A DNA stretch of 11,914 nt, taken from the NCBI GenBank assembly GCA_900547645.1, contig URHP01000049.1, positions 1 through 11,914 on the forward strand, written 5' to 3'. The position numbers and the translations under genes were made by a program. The stretch comes from an uncultured Eubacteriales bacterium (GTDB taxonomy: Bacteria > Bacillota > Clostridia > Christensenellales > Borkfalkiaceae). The notes beneath the pieces were generated by a model, which saw only the letters and a list, made by a program, of their open reading frames with translations, did not search any database and was not told where the DNA came from. Below, one piece after another: positions 6,299 to 11,914 of this stretch (position 1 is the stretch's first letter; each line of letters starts with the position of its first letter).

Positions 6299-6565
6299 AT
6301 GTTTTTCATCAGCTTATTCGCGCATAAAAAGGGTACGGGTTCCTCCCACAACGGCCGCGACAGCGAGGCAAAGCGCCTCGGCGTCAAGCGCCAGGACGGG
6401 CAGGCAGTGCTTGCGGGCAGCATCATCGTCCGCCAGCGCGGGACGAAGATCCATCCCGGCAACAACGTCGGCATCGGCGGGGACGATACGCTTTTCGCCC
6501 TCAAGGACGGCGTTGTCAAGTTTGAGCGCAAGGGCAGGGACAGAAAGCAGGTCAGTGTGTATTGA
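6299..6565 (+). CDS. rpmA: 50S ribosomal protein L27 with N-terminal extension
   Basis: This 88-residue L27 contains the family core [71 protein letters not shown]. The start ATG 6299 is fixed by AAGGAG (6284-6289). The extra N-terminal MFFISLF before AHKKG resembles the Firmicutes extension removed by the cysteine protease Prp, with cleavage expected between F7 and A8. The mature N-terminus of L27 reaches the peptidyl-transferase centre, so removal matters for ribosome function. The extension is shorter than the well-studied Staphylococcus one, and the prp gene that normally sits between rplU and rpmA is absent: only 47 bases separate the two genes. In the sequence below rpmA no obgE follows, in contrast to the common order. 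Confidence 0.97.
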   Translation: MFFISLFAHKKGTGSSHNGRDSEAKRLGVKRQDGQAVLAGSIIVRQRGTKIHPGNNVGIGGDDTLFALKDGVVKFERKGRDRKQVSVY

Positions 6566-6592
6566 TCTGCGGACATCTGAGGCAAACGTAAC

Positions 6593-6622
6593 AGGGCTGT
6601 GCCGTCGGCACGGTCCTTTTTT
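6593..6622 (+). terminator. Terminator of the rplU-rpmA operon
   Basis: An 11-bp stem (6593-6603 with 6607-6617, two G-U pairs) around GTGCCG-TC-GGCAC is followed by TTTTTT (6617-6622). It lies 27 bases after the rpmA stop. Confidence 0.85.
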
Positions 6623-6738
6623 GTTGCTTCGGAAAATGAAACATGCGTCCGGAGCCCCGCCGTTTTAAGGAGCGCGCAGCGCGACGCGAGAGTTTCCTCG
6701 ATCGGGGAGCAGTGCACAAGCCGATATGCCACGAAGAC
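6623..6738. other. Intergenic sequence with no supported gene
   Basis: Between the rpmA terminator and the first copy of the duplicated segment I find no gene with a ribosome-binding site. A minus-strand frame stays open here and runs on through the terminator and antisense into rpmA, which argues that it is not coding. Together with 6739-7080 this makes about 500 bases without a gene. Confidence 0.5.
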
Positions 6739-6866
6739 GCCGCAGAAAGAAAACAGGGCAGAGGCAGCCGCGTCCGCGGCGTGTCCTGCCCGGTTGTCTT
6801 TTCTCTCACGGCAAAGATTTTTGCCTTTGCAAAAAGATTTGCGTGAACGCTTTATTTATGATGCCG
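6739..6866. repeat. Copy 1 of a 128-bp direct duplication
   Basis: It matches 6968-7095 in the same orientation with five substitutions and no gaps. Similarity continues through CAAGG (6867-6871) if two bases (TA) are skipped. It contains a copy of the hairpin terminator (6756-6791) and the last codons and stop of the ATPase gene (minus-strand CGGCATCATAAATAA), detached from that gene. No functional gene leads into it. Confidence 0.9.
6756..6791 (-). terminator. Duplicate of the ATPase terminator
   Basis: GGGCAG...CTGCCC outer arms and GCCGC...GCGGC inner arms are followed on the minus strand by a T-rich run (TGTTTTCTTTC). It is identical to the hairpin at 6985-7020 except for two bases in the loop (CC for TT), so the stem is kept. 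Confidence 0.6.
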
Positions 6867-6967
6867 CAAGGAGGGTTGCCCTCCGCAGCGGGACACAATT
6901 TGCCGATCCCTCGGCTTGAGAGAAAGAATGAATGCGGCGAAGATAGAAATGAAAGCCCCGAAAATTC
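6867..6967. other. 101-bp spacer between the two repeat copies
   Basis: No ORF with a ribosome-binding site, no RNA gene and no similarity to the sequence left of copy 1 that I can see. With the flanking repeat it gives a 229-bp period. Confidence 0.5.
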
Positions 6968-7095
6968 GCCGCAGAAAGAAAACAGGGCAGAGGCAGCCGC
7001 GTTTGCGGCGTGTCCTGCCCGGTTGTCTTTTCCCTCACGGCAAAGATTTTTGCCTTTGCAAAAAGATTTGCGTGAATGCGTTATTTATGATGCCG
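6968..7095. repeat. Copy 2 of the 128-bp duplication (in place at the ATPase 3' end)
   Basis: It covers the last five codons including the stop of the ATPase gene (7081-7095) and the region after it, so this is presumably the original copy. Besides the main terminator it holds a second small hairpin GGCAAA-GATT-TTTGCC (7039-7054). Confidence 0.9.
6985..7020 (-). terminator. Terminator of the Ca2+ ATPase gene
   Basis: Minus-strand hairpin with outer stem GGGCAG/CTGCCC and inner stem GCCGC/GCGGC closed by a four-base loop, followed by TGTTTTCTTTC. It lies about 60 bases after the ATPase stop and points toward the rpmA terminator. Confidence 0.65.
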
Positions 7096-9744
7096 TACAA
7101 GGTCGAACGCCTTGGCGATCTCCATGACCACGATGGGAACGAGCGCAAGCGCGATGCCGATGACGTACATTTCCCAAGGCATATACTGATCGCCGAAACC
7201 GAACACGCCCATGACGCCCGGGGTAAACAGCACGAACGCGATGAGCGCGATCGCGAGCAGCGTCACCCAGTTGAGCACCTTGTTGGAGAAGGGACCGATC
7301 TTGAACAGCGAATGTCCCGAACGCATGTTGTATGCGTGGAGCGACTGCGAGAGCGCAAGCACCAGGAAGGTCGCCGCGCTGCACTGTTCGGGGCTCAGAT
7401 GGAATCCGTAGCGCGCGATGCAGTAGCTCGCCAGCGCCAGCGCCGCAAACATACAGCCCTGCAGCACGATCTGCAAGCCGTAGCCGTGGGCGAAGATGCT
7501 CTCTTTTTTGGAGCGGGGCTTGTGGTCCATGACGTCGGGCTCCAGCTTCTCCATGCCCAGCGCCACGGCGGGCAGCGAGTCGCCGATCAGGTTGATCCAC
7601 AAAAGCTGAATGGAGATGAAGGGGGAGATCTGCCAGATACACATGGCAAGGAAGACGACGATGACCTCGGAGATATTCGTGCCGAGCAGGAAGCCGACCA
7701 CCTTCTTGATATTGGAATAGATGCCTCTGCCTTCCTTTACGGCGTCCACGATCGTGGCAAAGTTGTCGTCGGTGAGCGTCATGTCCGCCGCACCCTTGGC
7801 AACGTCCGTGCCCGTGATGCCCATTGCGCAGCCGATGTCCGCCGCCTTCAGCGCGGGCGCGTCGTTGACGCCGTCGCCCGTCATCGAAACCACCTGTCCC
7901 TTTTTCTGCCACGCCTTGACGATGCGGATCTTATTCTCGGGCGAGACGCGCGCATATACGGAGATATTCTCCACTTCCGCATCCAGCTCTTCGTCGCTCA
8001 TTGCGTCCAGCTGCGCGCCCGTGATCGCCTTGTCGCCGTCCAGCAGGATGCCCAGCTCCTTCGCAATGGCGGATGCCGTCACCACATGGTCGCCCGTGAT
8101 CATCACGGGTTTGATGCCCGCCTTGCGGCAGACCGCGACCGCCTCCTTCGCTTCGGGGCGCGGCGGATCGATCATGCCCACAAGACCTAAGAAGGTCAGC
8201 CCGCATTCGAGCTCTTCGCTCGTCGGCTCCGCGGAGACGGAATCGATGTATTTATAGCCCACGGCAAGCACGCGCAGCGCGTCCGCGCTCATGTCGTCAT
8301 TTGCCTTTTTTGCCGCTTCGATGTCTCCCGCCACGCACTTCGTCGCCATCACGTCGAACGCACCCTTGACGATGACGACGAGCTTTCCGTCGATTTTGTT
8401 GACGGTGGTCATCAGCTTCCTGTCCGAATCGAAGGGCAGGGAGGCGACGCGGGGATATTCTTCGTTGAGGACGTCCTTGGTGCTGCCCGCCTTGAGGGCG
8501 GCATAGACGATCGCCGTTTCGGTGGGATCGCCGAGGTGGACTTCCTTGCCGTCCTCGATCTCGACGGAGCCGTCGCAGCAGAGCGTCGCCCAGTCGAGCA
8601 TCCTGCGCGTTTCGGGGGAGACGGTGGCTGCGTTGAAGGCGGTGACCTCGCCGCCGTCGAGATAGGTCCGGACGAGCGTCATGCGGTTCTGGGTGAGGGT
8701 GCCCGTCTTATCCGAACAGATGACGGATGCGGAGCCGAGCGTCTCCACAGCGGGAAGCCGCTTGATGATGGCGTTCTTTTTGACCATGCGCGTCACGCCG
8801 ATGGACAGCACGATCGTCACGACCGCGGGCAGTCCTTCGGGGATGGCGGAGACCGCCAGCGAGACCGCCGTCATGAAGATCTCCAGCCAGTCTGCATTCG
8901 GCATGCACGCGCCGATGATGAAGATGACGGCGCACGCCACAAGCGCGACGATGCCCAGATATTTCCCGAGCTGCGCGAGTTTTTGCTGCAAGGGCGTCTT
9001 GGTCTCTGGCTCGCCTGCCAAAAGGCCTGCGATCTTGCCCATTTCGGTGTTCATGCCCGTACCCGTGACGACGGCTTTCGCCGTGCCGTAGGTCACCGAG
9101 CAGCCCGAAAACACCATGTTGTCCCTGTCGCCGAGGGGGGCGTTTTCCGCGACCTCGGCGCGCGCGTCCTTTTCGGAGGGGACGCTCTCGCCCGTCAAGG
9201 CGGATTCTTCGGACTTTAAGTTGGTGGAAGTCAGCAGGCGCGCGTCCGCAGGGACAAAGTCGCCCGCTTCCAGAATGATGATGTCTCCGGGAACAAGGTC
9301 CGCCGCCTGGATGAACTGTTCCTTGCCGTCGCGCACGACGCGCGCATGCGGCGCGGACATGTTTTTGAGCGCCTCGAGCGCCTTTTCCGCCTTGCTCTCC
9401 TGCACCAGTCCCATGACGGCATTGAGGATGACGATGAACACGATGAGGGCGGGCTCGACAAATTCAAGCGCCTCTCCCTCGCCCGTGCCGAATACTTCGT
9501 AGCAGATGACGCCGAAGGAGACGCCCGCCGCGATGAGCAGAATGATGATCATGACATCTTTGAACTGCTCCAGAAAGCGGACGATGAGCGGCTTTTTCTT
9601 CTTTTCTGCCAGCTTGTTCGCGCCGAACTTCACGCGCAGGTCGGCTACCTGCGCCTGCGAAAGTCCGTGTTCGGCGTCGGTGCCGAGGTCTTTGAGAACG
9701 TCCCCGACAGGTTGGTTGTGATACGCCAATTTCGATTCCTCCAT
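7081..9744 (-). CDS. P-type Ca2+-transporting ATPase (type II)
   Basis: This 887-residue membrane pump has every landmark of type II P-type ATPases. TGES (184-187) lies in the actuator domain and PEGLPA (302-307) in membrane helix 4. CSDKTGTLT has the phosphorylated D345. KGAFD and FDSDRK lie in the nucleotide domain, with MITGDH and TGDGVNDAPALK in the hinge. TNISEV in helix 5 and LLWINLIGDSLPA in helix 6 supply ligands like those of SERCA site I/II, which favours Ca2+ over Na+/K+. It should export cytosolic Ca2+ using ATP; a related cation cannot be ruled out. The threonine of the SERCA helix-6 NxxTD motif is Gly here. The ATG at 9744 has no good ribosome-binding site. GGAGGA in codons 2-3 would suit the TTG at codon 6 (9727-9729), so the true start may be there. 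No clear promoter was seen in 9745-9840. Confidence 0.95.
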   Translation of the reverse strand: MEESKLAYHNQPVGDVLKDLGTDAEHGLSQAQVADLRVKFGANKLAEKKKKPLIVRFLEQFKDVMIIILLIAAGVSFGVICYEVFGTGEGEALEFVEPALIVFIVILNAVMGLVQESKAEKALEALKNMSAPHARVVRDGKEQFIQAADLVPGDIIILEAGDFVPADARLLTSTNLKSEESALTGESVPSEKDARAEVAENAPLGDRDNMVFSGCSVTYGTAKAVVTGTGMNTEMGKIAGLLAGEPETKTPLQQKLAQLGKYLGIVALVACAVIFIIGACMPNADWLEIFMTAVSLAVSAIPEGLPAVVTIVLSIGVTRMVKKNAIIKRLPAVETLGSASVICSDKTGTLTQNRMTLVRTYLDGGEVTAFNAATVSPETRRMLDWATLCCDGSVEIEDGKEVHLGDPTETAIVYAALKAGSTKDVLNEEYPRVASLPFDSDRKLMTTVNKIDGKLVVIVKGAFDVMATKCVAGDIEAAKKANDDMSADALRVLAVGYKYIDSVSAEPTSEELECGLTFLGLVGMIDPPRPEAKEAVAVCRKAGIKPVMITGDHVVTASAIAKELGILLDGDKAITGAQLDAMSDEELDAEVENISVYARVSPENKIRIVKAWQKKGQVVSMTGDGVNDAPALKAADIGCAMGITGTDVAKGAADMTLTDDNFATIVDAVKEGRGIYSNIKKVVGFLLGTNISEVIVVFLAMCIWQISPFISIQLLWINLIGDSLPAVALGMEKLEPDVMDHKPRSKKESIFAHGYGLQIVLQGCMFAALALASYCIARYGFHLSPEQCSAATFLVLALSQSLHAYNMRSGHSLFKIGPFSNKVLNWVTLLAIALIAFVLFTPGVMGVFGFGDQYMPWEMYVIGIALALVPIVVMEIAKAFDLVRHHK

Positions 9745-9840
9745 ATTTGCAAAATCTTCTATCTTGTCGCCCGGCGGCGTCTTTTTTGTGTTTCTACACG
9801 GATATGGACACGATTTTTTGCGGTTTTTCGTCGAGAAAGT

Positions 9841-9878
9841 AAAAAAACGGTCTGCGAGAAGCTCTCCCGCGAACCGTT
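9841..9878 (-). terminator. Terminator of the tRNA operon
   Basis: On the minus strand AACGGT (9873-9878) pairs with ACCGTT (9846-9851). An inner imperfect stem GCGGGAGA/TCTCGC follows, and a run of seven T ends it. It starts three bases after the CCA end of tRNA-Cys. Confidence 0.8.
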
Positions 9879-9880
9879 CT

Positions 9881-9955
9881 TGGAGGCGCCACCCGGATTT
9901 GAACCGGGGAGTCAGGGTTTTGCAGACCCTTGCCTTACCACTTGGCTATGGCGCC
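9881..9955 (-). tRNA. tRNA-Cys (GCA)
   Basis: 75 nt including encoded CCA. Acceptor GGCGCCA pairs with TGGCGCC, the D-arm is GCC...GGC, the anticodon arm is GGGTCTGCAAAACCC with GCA (plus strand 9921-9923), and the T-arm is CCCGGTTCAAATCCGGG. It is the last tRNA of the operon. Confidence 0.96.
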
Positions 9956-9981
9956 GATTTCCCTCTTCGGGAAAATAAAAA

Positions 9982-10097
9982 ACAGCGCGGAAATCGTGTT
10001 TGGAGCGGGAAACGAGACTCGAACCCGCGACATTCACCTTGGCAAGGTGACGCTCTACCACTGAGCTATTCCCGCATTTAATATGATTCCGCGCTGT
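9982..10097. repeat. 11-bp inverted repeat bracketing tRNA-Gly
   Basis: ACAGCGCGGAA (9982-9992) and TTCCGCGCTGT (10087-10097) are perfect complements placed 8 and 11 bases outside the tRNA-Gly ends. In the precursor transcript they could form a stem that encloses the tRNA. Confidence 0.8.
10001..10075 (-). tRNA. tRNA-Gly (GCC)
   Basis: 75 nt including encoded CCA. Acceptor GCGGGAA pairs with TTCCCGC. The anticodon arm CACCTTGCCAAGGTG has GCC (plus strand 10041-10043), and the T-loop is GGTTCGAGTC. It lies 45 bases upstream of tRNA-Cys and 24 bases downstream of tRNA-Val. Confidence 0.97.
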
Positions 10098-10099
10098 GT

Positions 10100-10175
10100 T
10101 GGTGGAAACAACAGGGCTCGAACCTGTGACCCTCTGCTTGTAAGGCAGATGCTCTCCCAGCTGAGCTATGCTTCC
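10100..10175 (-). tRNA. tRNA-Val (UAC)
   Basis: 76 nt including encoded CCA. Acceptor GGAAGCA pairs with TGTTTCC (one G-T pair). The anticodon arm CTGCCTTACAAGCAG has TAC (plus strand 10140-10142), and the T-loop is GGTTCGAGCC. It is the first tRNA of the operon. Confidence 0.96.
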
Positions 10176-10190
10176 GAAACTAGCTTGATT

Positions 10191-10219
10191 ACTATACCAT
10201 ATCCCGCGATGAATTGCAA
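10191..10219 (-). promoter_or_regulatory. Promoter of the tRNA-Val-Gly-Cys operon
   Basis: Minus-strand TTGCAA (10214-10219), 17-base spacer, TATAGT (10191-10196) with TGG before it (extended -10). Transcription would start about 8-10 bases before tRNA-Val. Its -35 lies close behind the AraC-type gene, whose own terminator I could not identify with confidence. Confidence 0.8.
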
Positions 10220-10296
10220 GCGATTTTTCTCGCTATTGTATATTTTTTCGTAAAAAATTTCACGAAGCGCCGCAGACGACGGTTCAGGTGGATTTC

Positions 10297-11082
10297 TCAC
10301 TTCTTATCCTGTGCGGGGGAGACGCCGAGGATACTCCGGTACAGGCGGAAAAAGGTGGAATATCCCGCAAAGCCGCATTCGCCCGCTGCCTGCGTGGGAG
10401 ACATGCCCGCGCGGATGAGCCTCTGCGCGCGCAGCACTTTTTTGGAGTTGACGTACTGCATGACGCCGATGTGCAGTTTGGCGGAAAAGGCGTGCGTCAG
10501 CCAGGAGGGGCTGACAAAGAAGGCGGCGGCAAGGGAGGCGACGCTCATCGGCTCCGAAAGGTGTGCGTCGATGTGGCGCAGGATCTCCCCGAGGCGAGGA
10601 TGCAGGACGTCCGCGCCGCTCTCGCGCGCGGGCGTCTCATATTTGAGTTCAAGCAGGATCAGCCCCAGAATGCGGCTCAGGGCGAGAAAGGCGTCCTCTT
10701 CGGTATACCGCTGCGCCGCAGATTCCGCATCTGAAAGAAGGTGCGCCAGCCTTCCCGCCGGCGGGATGCGGCGGCATGCGCCGACTTCGGAAAGGACGGG
10801 AAGGAGCTCTTTCGGCACGTTTTCTTCCGTAAAGTTCATGACCAGCCGCCGATAGGGCGCGTCCGAACGGAAAATGGGGAAGTGATAGACGGCGGGACGG
10901 ATGAGCAGCAGCGTATACGGCGCGAGCGGATAGACGTTTTCGCCCACGACGTATTCCGCGTCCCCCTCCAGAAAGTAGTATAGTTCGTATTCCTCGTGCA
11001 TGTGACGGGGAAAATCGCCTTCGAGCGAACCGCCCGAATATTTGCTTTCAAAACTCAGTCCCTGATGTTGAATGCCTGCCAT
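10297..11082 (-). CDS. AraC-family transcriptional regulator
   Basis: This 261-residue regulator has an N-terminal cupin-type sensor domain (about 20-90; HMHEEYELYYFLEGDAEYVVG and an RPAVYHFP turn) and a C-terminal double helix-turn-helix. The first helix-turn-helix is at about 181-202 (VASLAAAFFVSPSWLTHAFS) and the second at about 229-252, ending in the family signature YSTFFRLYRSILGVSP. Such proteins usually sense a sugar or related small molecule and activate a nearby catabolic gene; the divergent isomerase-like gene is the obvious target. The start ATG at 11082 has no ribosome-binding site. A near-consensus promoter places the -10 box only six bases before this ATG, so the mRNA is probably leaderless. 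The next in-frame ATG (codon 28) has no ribosome-binding site either and would cut into the sensor domain. Confidence 0.93.
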   Translation of the reverse strand: MAGIQHQGLSFESKYSGGSLEGDFPRHMHEEYELYYFLEGDAEYVVGENVYPLAPYTLLLIRPAVYHFPIFRSDAPYRRLVMNFTEENVPKELLPVLSEVGACRRIPPAGRLAHLLSDAESAAQRYTEEDAFLALSRILGLILLELKYETPARESGADVLHPRLGEILRHIDAHLSEPMSVASLAAAFFVSPSWLTHAFSAKLHIGVMQYVNSKKVLRAQRLIRAGMSPTQAAGECGFAGYSTFFRLYRSILGVSPAQDKK

Positions 11083-11088
11083 GGGGAC

Positions 11089-11117
11089 AGTATATCACAA
11101 TTGTGCCGAATTTGCAA
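11089..11117 (-). promoter_or_regulatory. Promoter of the AraC-type gene, giving a leaderless mRNA
   Basis: Minus-strand TTGCAA (11112-11117), spacer of 17 bases, TATACT (11089-11094), then GTCCCC and the ATG at 11082. The expected transcription start falls on or next to the start codon. Confidence 0.7.
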
Positions 11118-11130
11118 TGTATTGTGCAAA
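11096..11130. promoter_or_regulatory. Candidate operators between the divergent promoters
   Basis: A perfect palindrome CACAATTGTG (11096-11105) lies in the spacer of the regulator promoter. A second inverted repeat, TTTGCA (11111-11116) with TGCAAA (11125-11130), covers its -35 box. The second site ends 8 bases before the -35 of the divergent gene. Both are well placed for autorepression and for activation of the rightward promoter by the AraC-type protein; the binding itself is inference. Confidence 0.45.
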
Positions 11131-11138
11131 AAACGATA

Positions 11139-11167
11139 TTGACTTCTTATTTTCATGCGGCTATAAT
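11139..11167 (+). promoter_or_regulatory. Promoter of the isomerase/epimerase-like gene
   Basis: TTGACT (11139-11144), spacer of 17 bases, perfect TATAAT (11162-11167). The predicted leader to ATG 11250 is about 75 bases. Confidence 0.8.
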
Positions 11168-11190
11168 CCTGTAAGAAAATCACAAGAAGC

Positions 11191-11253
11191 ATGATTGAAA
11201 GCCGTTTGCGGTGTGCGCGGAGGGCAGACAATCAGAAAGGGGTGACAGTATGA
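11191..11253 (+). CDS. Possible 20-codon leader peptide overlapping the next start
   Basis: ATG 11191 opens a 20-codon arginine-rich frame (MIESRLRCARR...) whose TGA (11251-11253) overlaps the start codon of the next gene as ATGA. It has only a weak AAGAAG just before it. It could couple translation, or be chance. Confidence 0.2.
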   Translation: MIESRLRCARRADNQKGVTV

Positions 11254-11914
11254 TCAGATTATGCGCATTTTCCGACGAAGCCGCCGCCGACCTTGCCGGT
11301 CAGGCGGACGCGCTGGAACGCAACGGCATCCGCATGACGGAATTGCGGAGCGTGGGCGGGAAGAATGTCCGCGATCTTTCGCTGCGCGAGGCGAAGGAGA
11401 TCCGCGCTTATCTTGCCGGCCGCGGGATCAGCGTCTGGTCGGTGGGCTCTCCGCTCGGCAAGATCGATCTTGCGGCGGCGGACGAGGCGTATCTCGACGT
11501 TGCCGAGCACGTCTGCGAGCTTGCGGCGGCGCTCGGAACGGACAAGGTGCGCGCATTCAGCTTCTTTCACGCATACGGCGAAAAGAACAGGGTGCTGGAC
11601 GTGTGCAACGCGATGGCGGAGCGCGCGCGCCGTTGGGGCGTGACGCTCTATCACGAGAACGAAAAGGAAATTTACGGCGATACGGCCGCACGCGTGCGCG
11701 AGCTGATGGAGGGGCTGGAGGGCTGGAAATTCGTCTACGATCCCGCCAACTTCCTGCAGGTGGGCGAGCGGGCGGAGGACACGCTGCCCCTTGCGGAACG
11801 GTGCGAGTACTTTCATATCAAGGACGTGATCGCCGCGACGGGCGAGCTGGTGCCCGCGGGATACGGCGACGGCGCGATCGACCGCCTCATCGGCTATGCG
11901 CACGGGAACAAGAC
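11250..11914 (+). CDS. Sugar phosphate isomerase/epimerase-like TIM-barrel protein, 3' end outside window
   Basis: 221 residues are visible; the gene runs off the right edge. The start ATG 11250 follows AAAGGGG (11236-11242). The sequence has the xylose-isomerase-like TIM-barrel pattern: LCAFSDEA at strand 1, TELRSVGGKNV at strand 2, LYHENEKEIYGD (metal-ligand Glu), FVYDPANFLQVG (Asp/Asn), and YFHIKDVI (His, Lys-Asp). These proteins interconvert sugars or polyols, or act on related substrates, with a divalent metal. The substrate cannot be told from the sequence. The N-terminus is cytoplasmic, with no signal peptide. The divergent AraC-type regulator probably controls it from the shared intergenic region. 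Codon use matches the GC-rich core. Confidence 0.85.
   Translation, partial: MIRLCAFSDEAAADLAGQADALERNGIRMTELRSVGGKNVRDLSLREAKEIRAYLAGRGISVWSVGSPLGKIDLAAADEAYLDVAEHVCELAAALGTDKVRAFSFFHAYGEKNRVLDVCNAMAERARRWGVTLYHENEKEIYGDTAARVRELMEGLEGWKFVYDPANFLQVGERAEDTLPLAERCEYFHIKDVIAATGELVPAGYGDGAIDRLIGYAHGNK

Noticed and set aside
6226..6732. A 168-codon minus-strand open frame
   Set aside because: It crosses the rpmA terminator and most of rpmA antisense. No ribosome-binding site was found before its start.
6739..7095. Possible CRISPR array or insertion sequence ends
   Set aside because: There are only two copies, they are 128 bp long, and they include the end of a known gene. No spacer pattern, terminal inverted repeats or transposase is present.
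6726..7127. Plus-strand frames that repeat a similar 45-residue sequence twice
   Set aside because: The repeat is due to the duplicated terminator segment. On this strand it reads through hairpins and T-runs and is not protein-like.
6916..8190. A 424-codon open frame on the plus strand
   Set aside because: Antisense to the Ca2+ ATPase, low-complexity Arg/Asp/His-rich, and starting in the duplicated intergenic repeat. It is a shadow of the ATPase gene.
8536..9978. Two long plus-strand open frames (8536-9219 and 9346-9978)
   Set aside because: Both are antisense to the ATPase, and the second also runs through the tRNA-Cys gene. Neither has a ribosome-binding site or recognisable domain.
10220..10296. 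Terminator for the AraC-type gene
   Set aside because: AT-rich inverted repeats (around 10251-10265 and 10219-10235) can be drawn, but stems are short and no clear T-run follows on the minus strand.

Overview
The window reads as a chromosomal segment of a spore-forming Gram-positive bacterium of the Clostridia. The core is clearly GC-rich by eye. The evidence is: a SpoIVFA/SpoIVFB sporulation pair; an L27 protein with the short N-terminal extension typical of Firmicutes; the SpoIVF - RNase G - L21 - L27 gene order common in clostridia; tRNA genes that encode CCA; and TTGACA / extended -10 promoters spaced by 17 bp. No species can be named from this alone.

Layout: (1) Positions 1-1766 are an Rhs (YD-repeat) locus. 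It holds the 3' end of an rhs gene with an AT-rich, glycine-rich hydrophobic C-terminal domain, then a six-helix membrane protein that is probably its immunity partner, a strong terminator, and a GC-rich orphan fragment of Rhs core. (2) Positions 1767-2076 are poorly coding and may hold one 52-residue ORF. (3) Positions 2077-3634 encode SpoIVFA-like and SpoIVFB-like proteins in a coupled pair. (4) Positions 3662-5285 are RNase E/G with its own promoter and a shared terminator. (5) Positions 5299-5742, on the minus strand, encode an unrecognised helical protein. (6) Positions 5825-6622 are the rplU-rpmA operon with promoter, structured L21-type leader and terminator; prp is absent from its usual place between the two genes. 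(7) Positions 6623-7080 are intergenic and carry a 128-bp duplication of the ATPase 3' end and terminator. (8) Positions 7081-9744, minus strand, encode a P-type Ca2+ ATPase. (9) Positions 9841-10219, minus strand, are a three-tRNA operon (Val, Gly, Cys) with promoter and terminator. (10) Positions 10297-11914 are an AraC-type regulator divergent from a sugar phosphate isomerase/epimerase-like gene that runs off the window.

Working picture: most of the segment is housekeeping (sporulation signalling, RNA processing, ribosomal proteins, ion transport, tRNAs). The left end is a variable polymorphic-toxin locus, and the right end is a small catabolic locus whose regulator probably controls both divergent promoters. 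The observations most worth checking are the hydrophobic Rhs toxin/immunity pair, the apparently leaderless araC-type gene with palindromes in its promoter, the perfect 11-bp inverted repeat that brackets tRNA-Gly, and the duplicated terminator segment.
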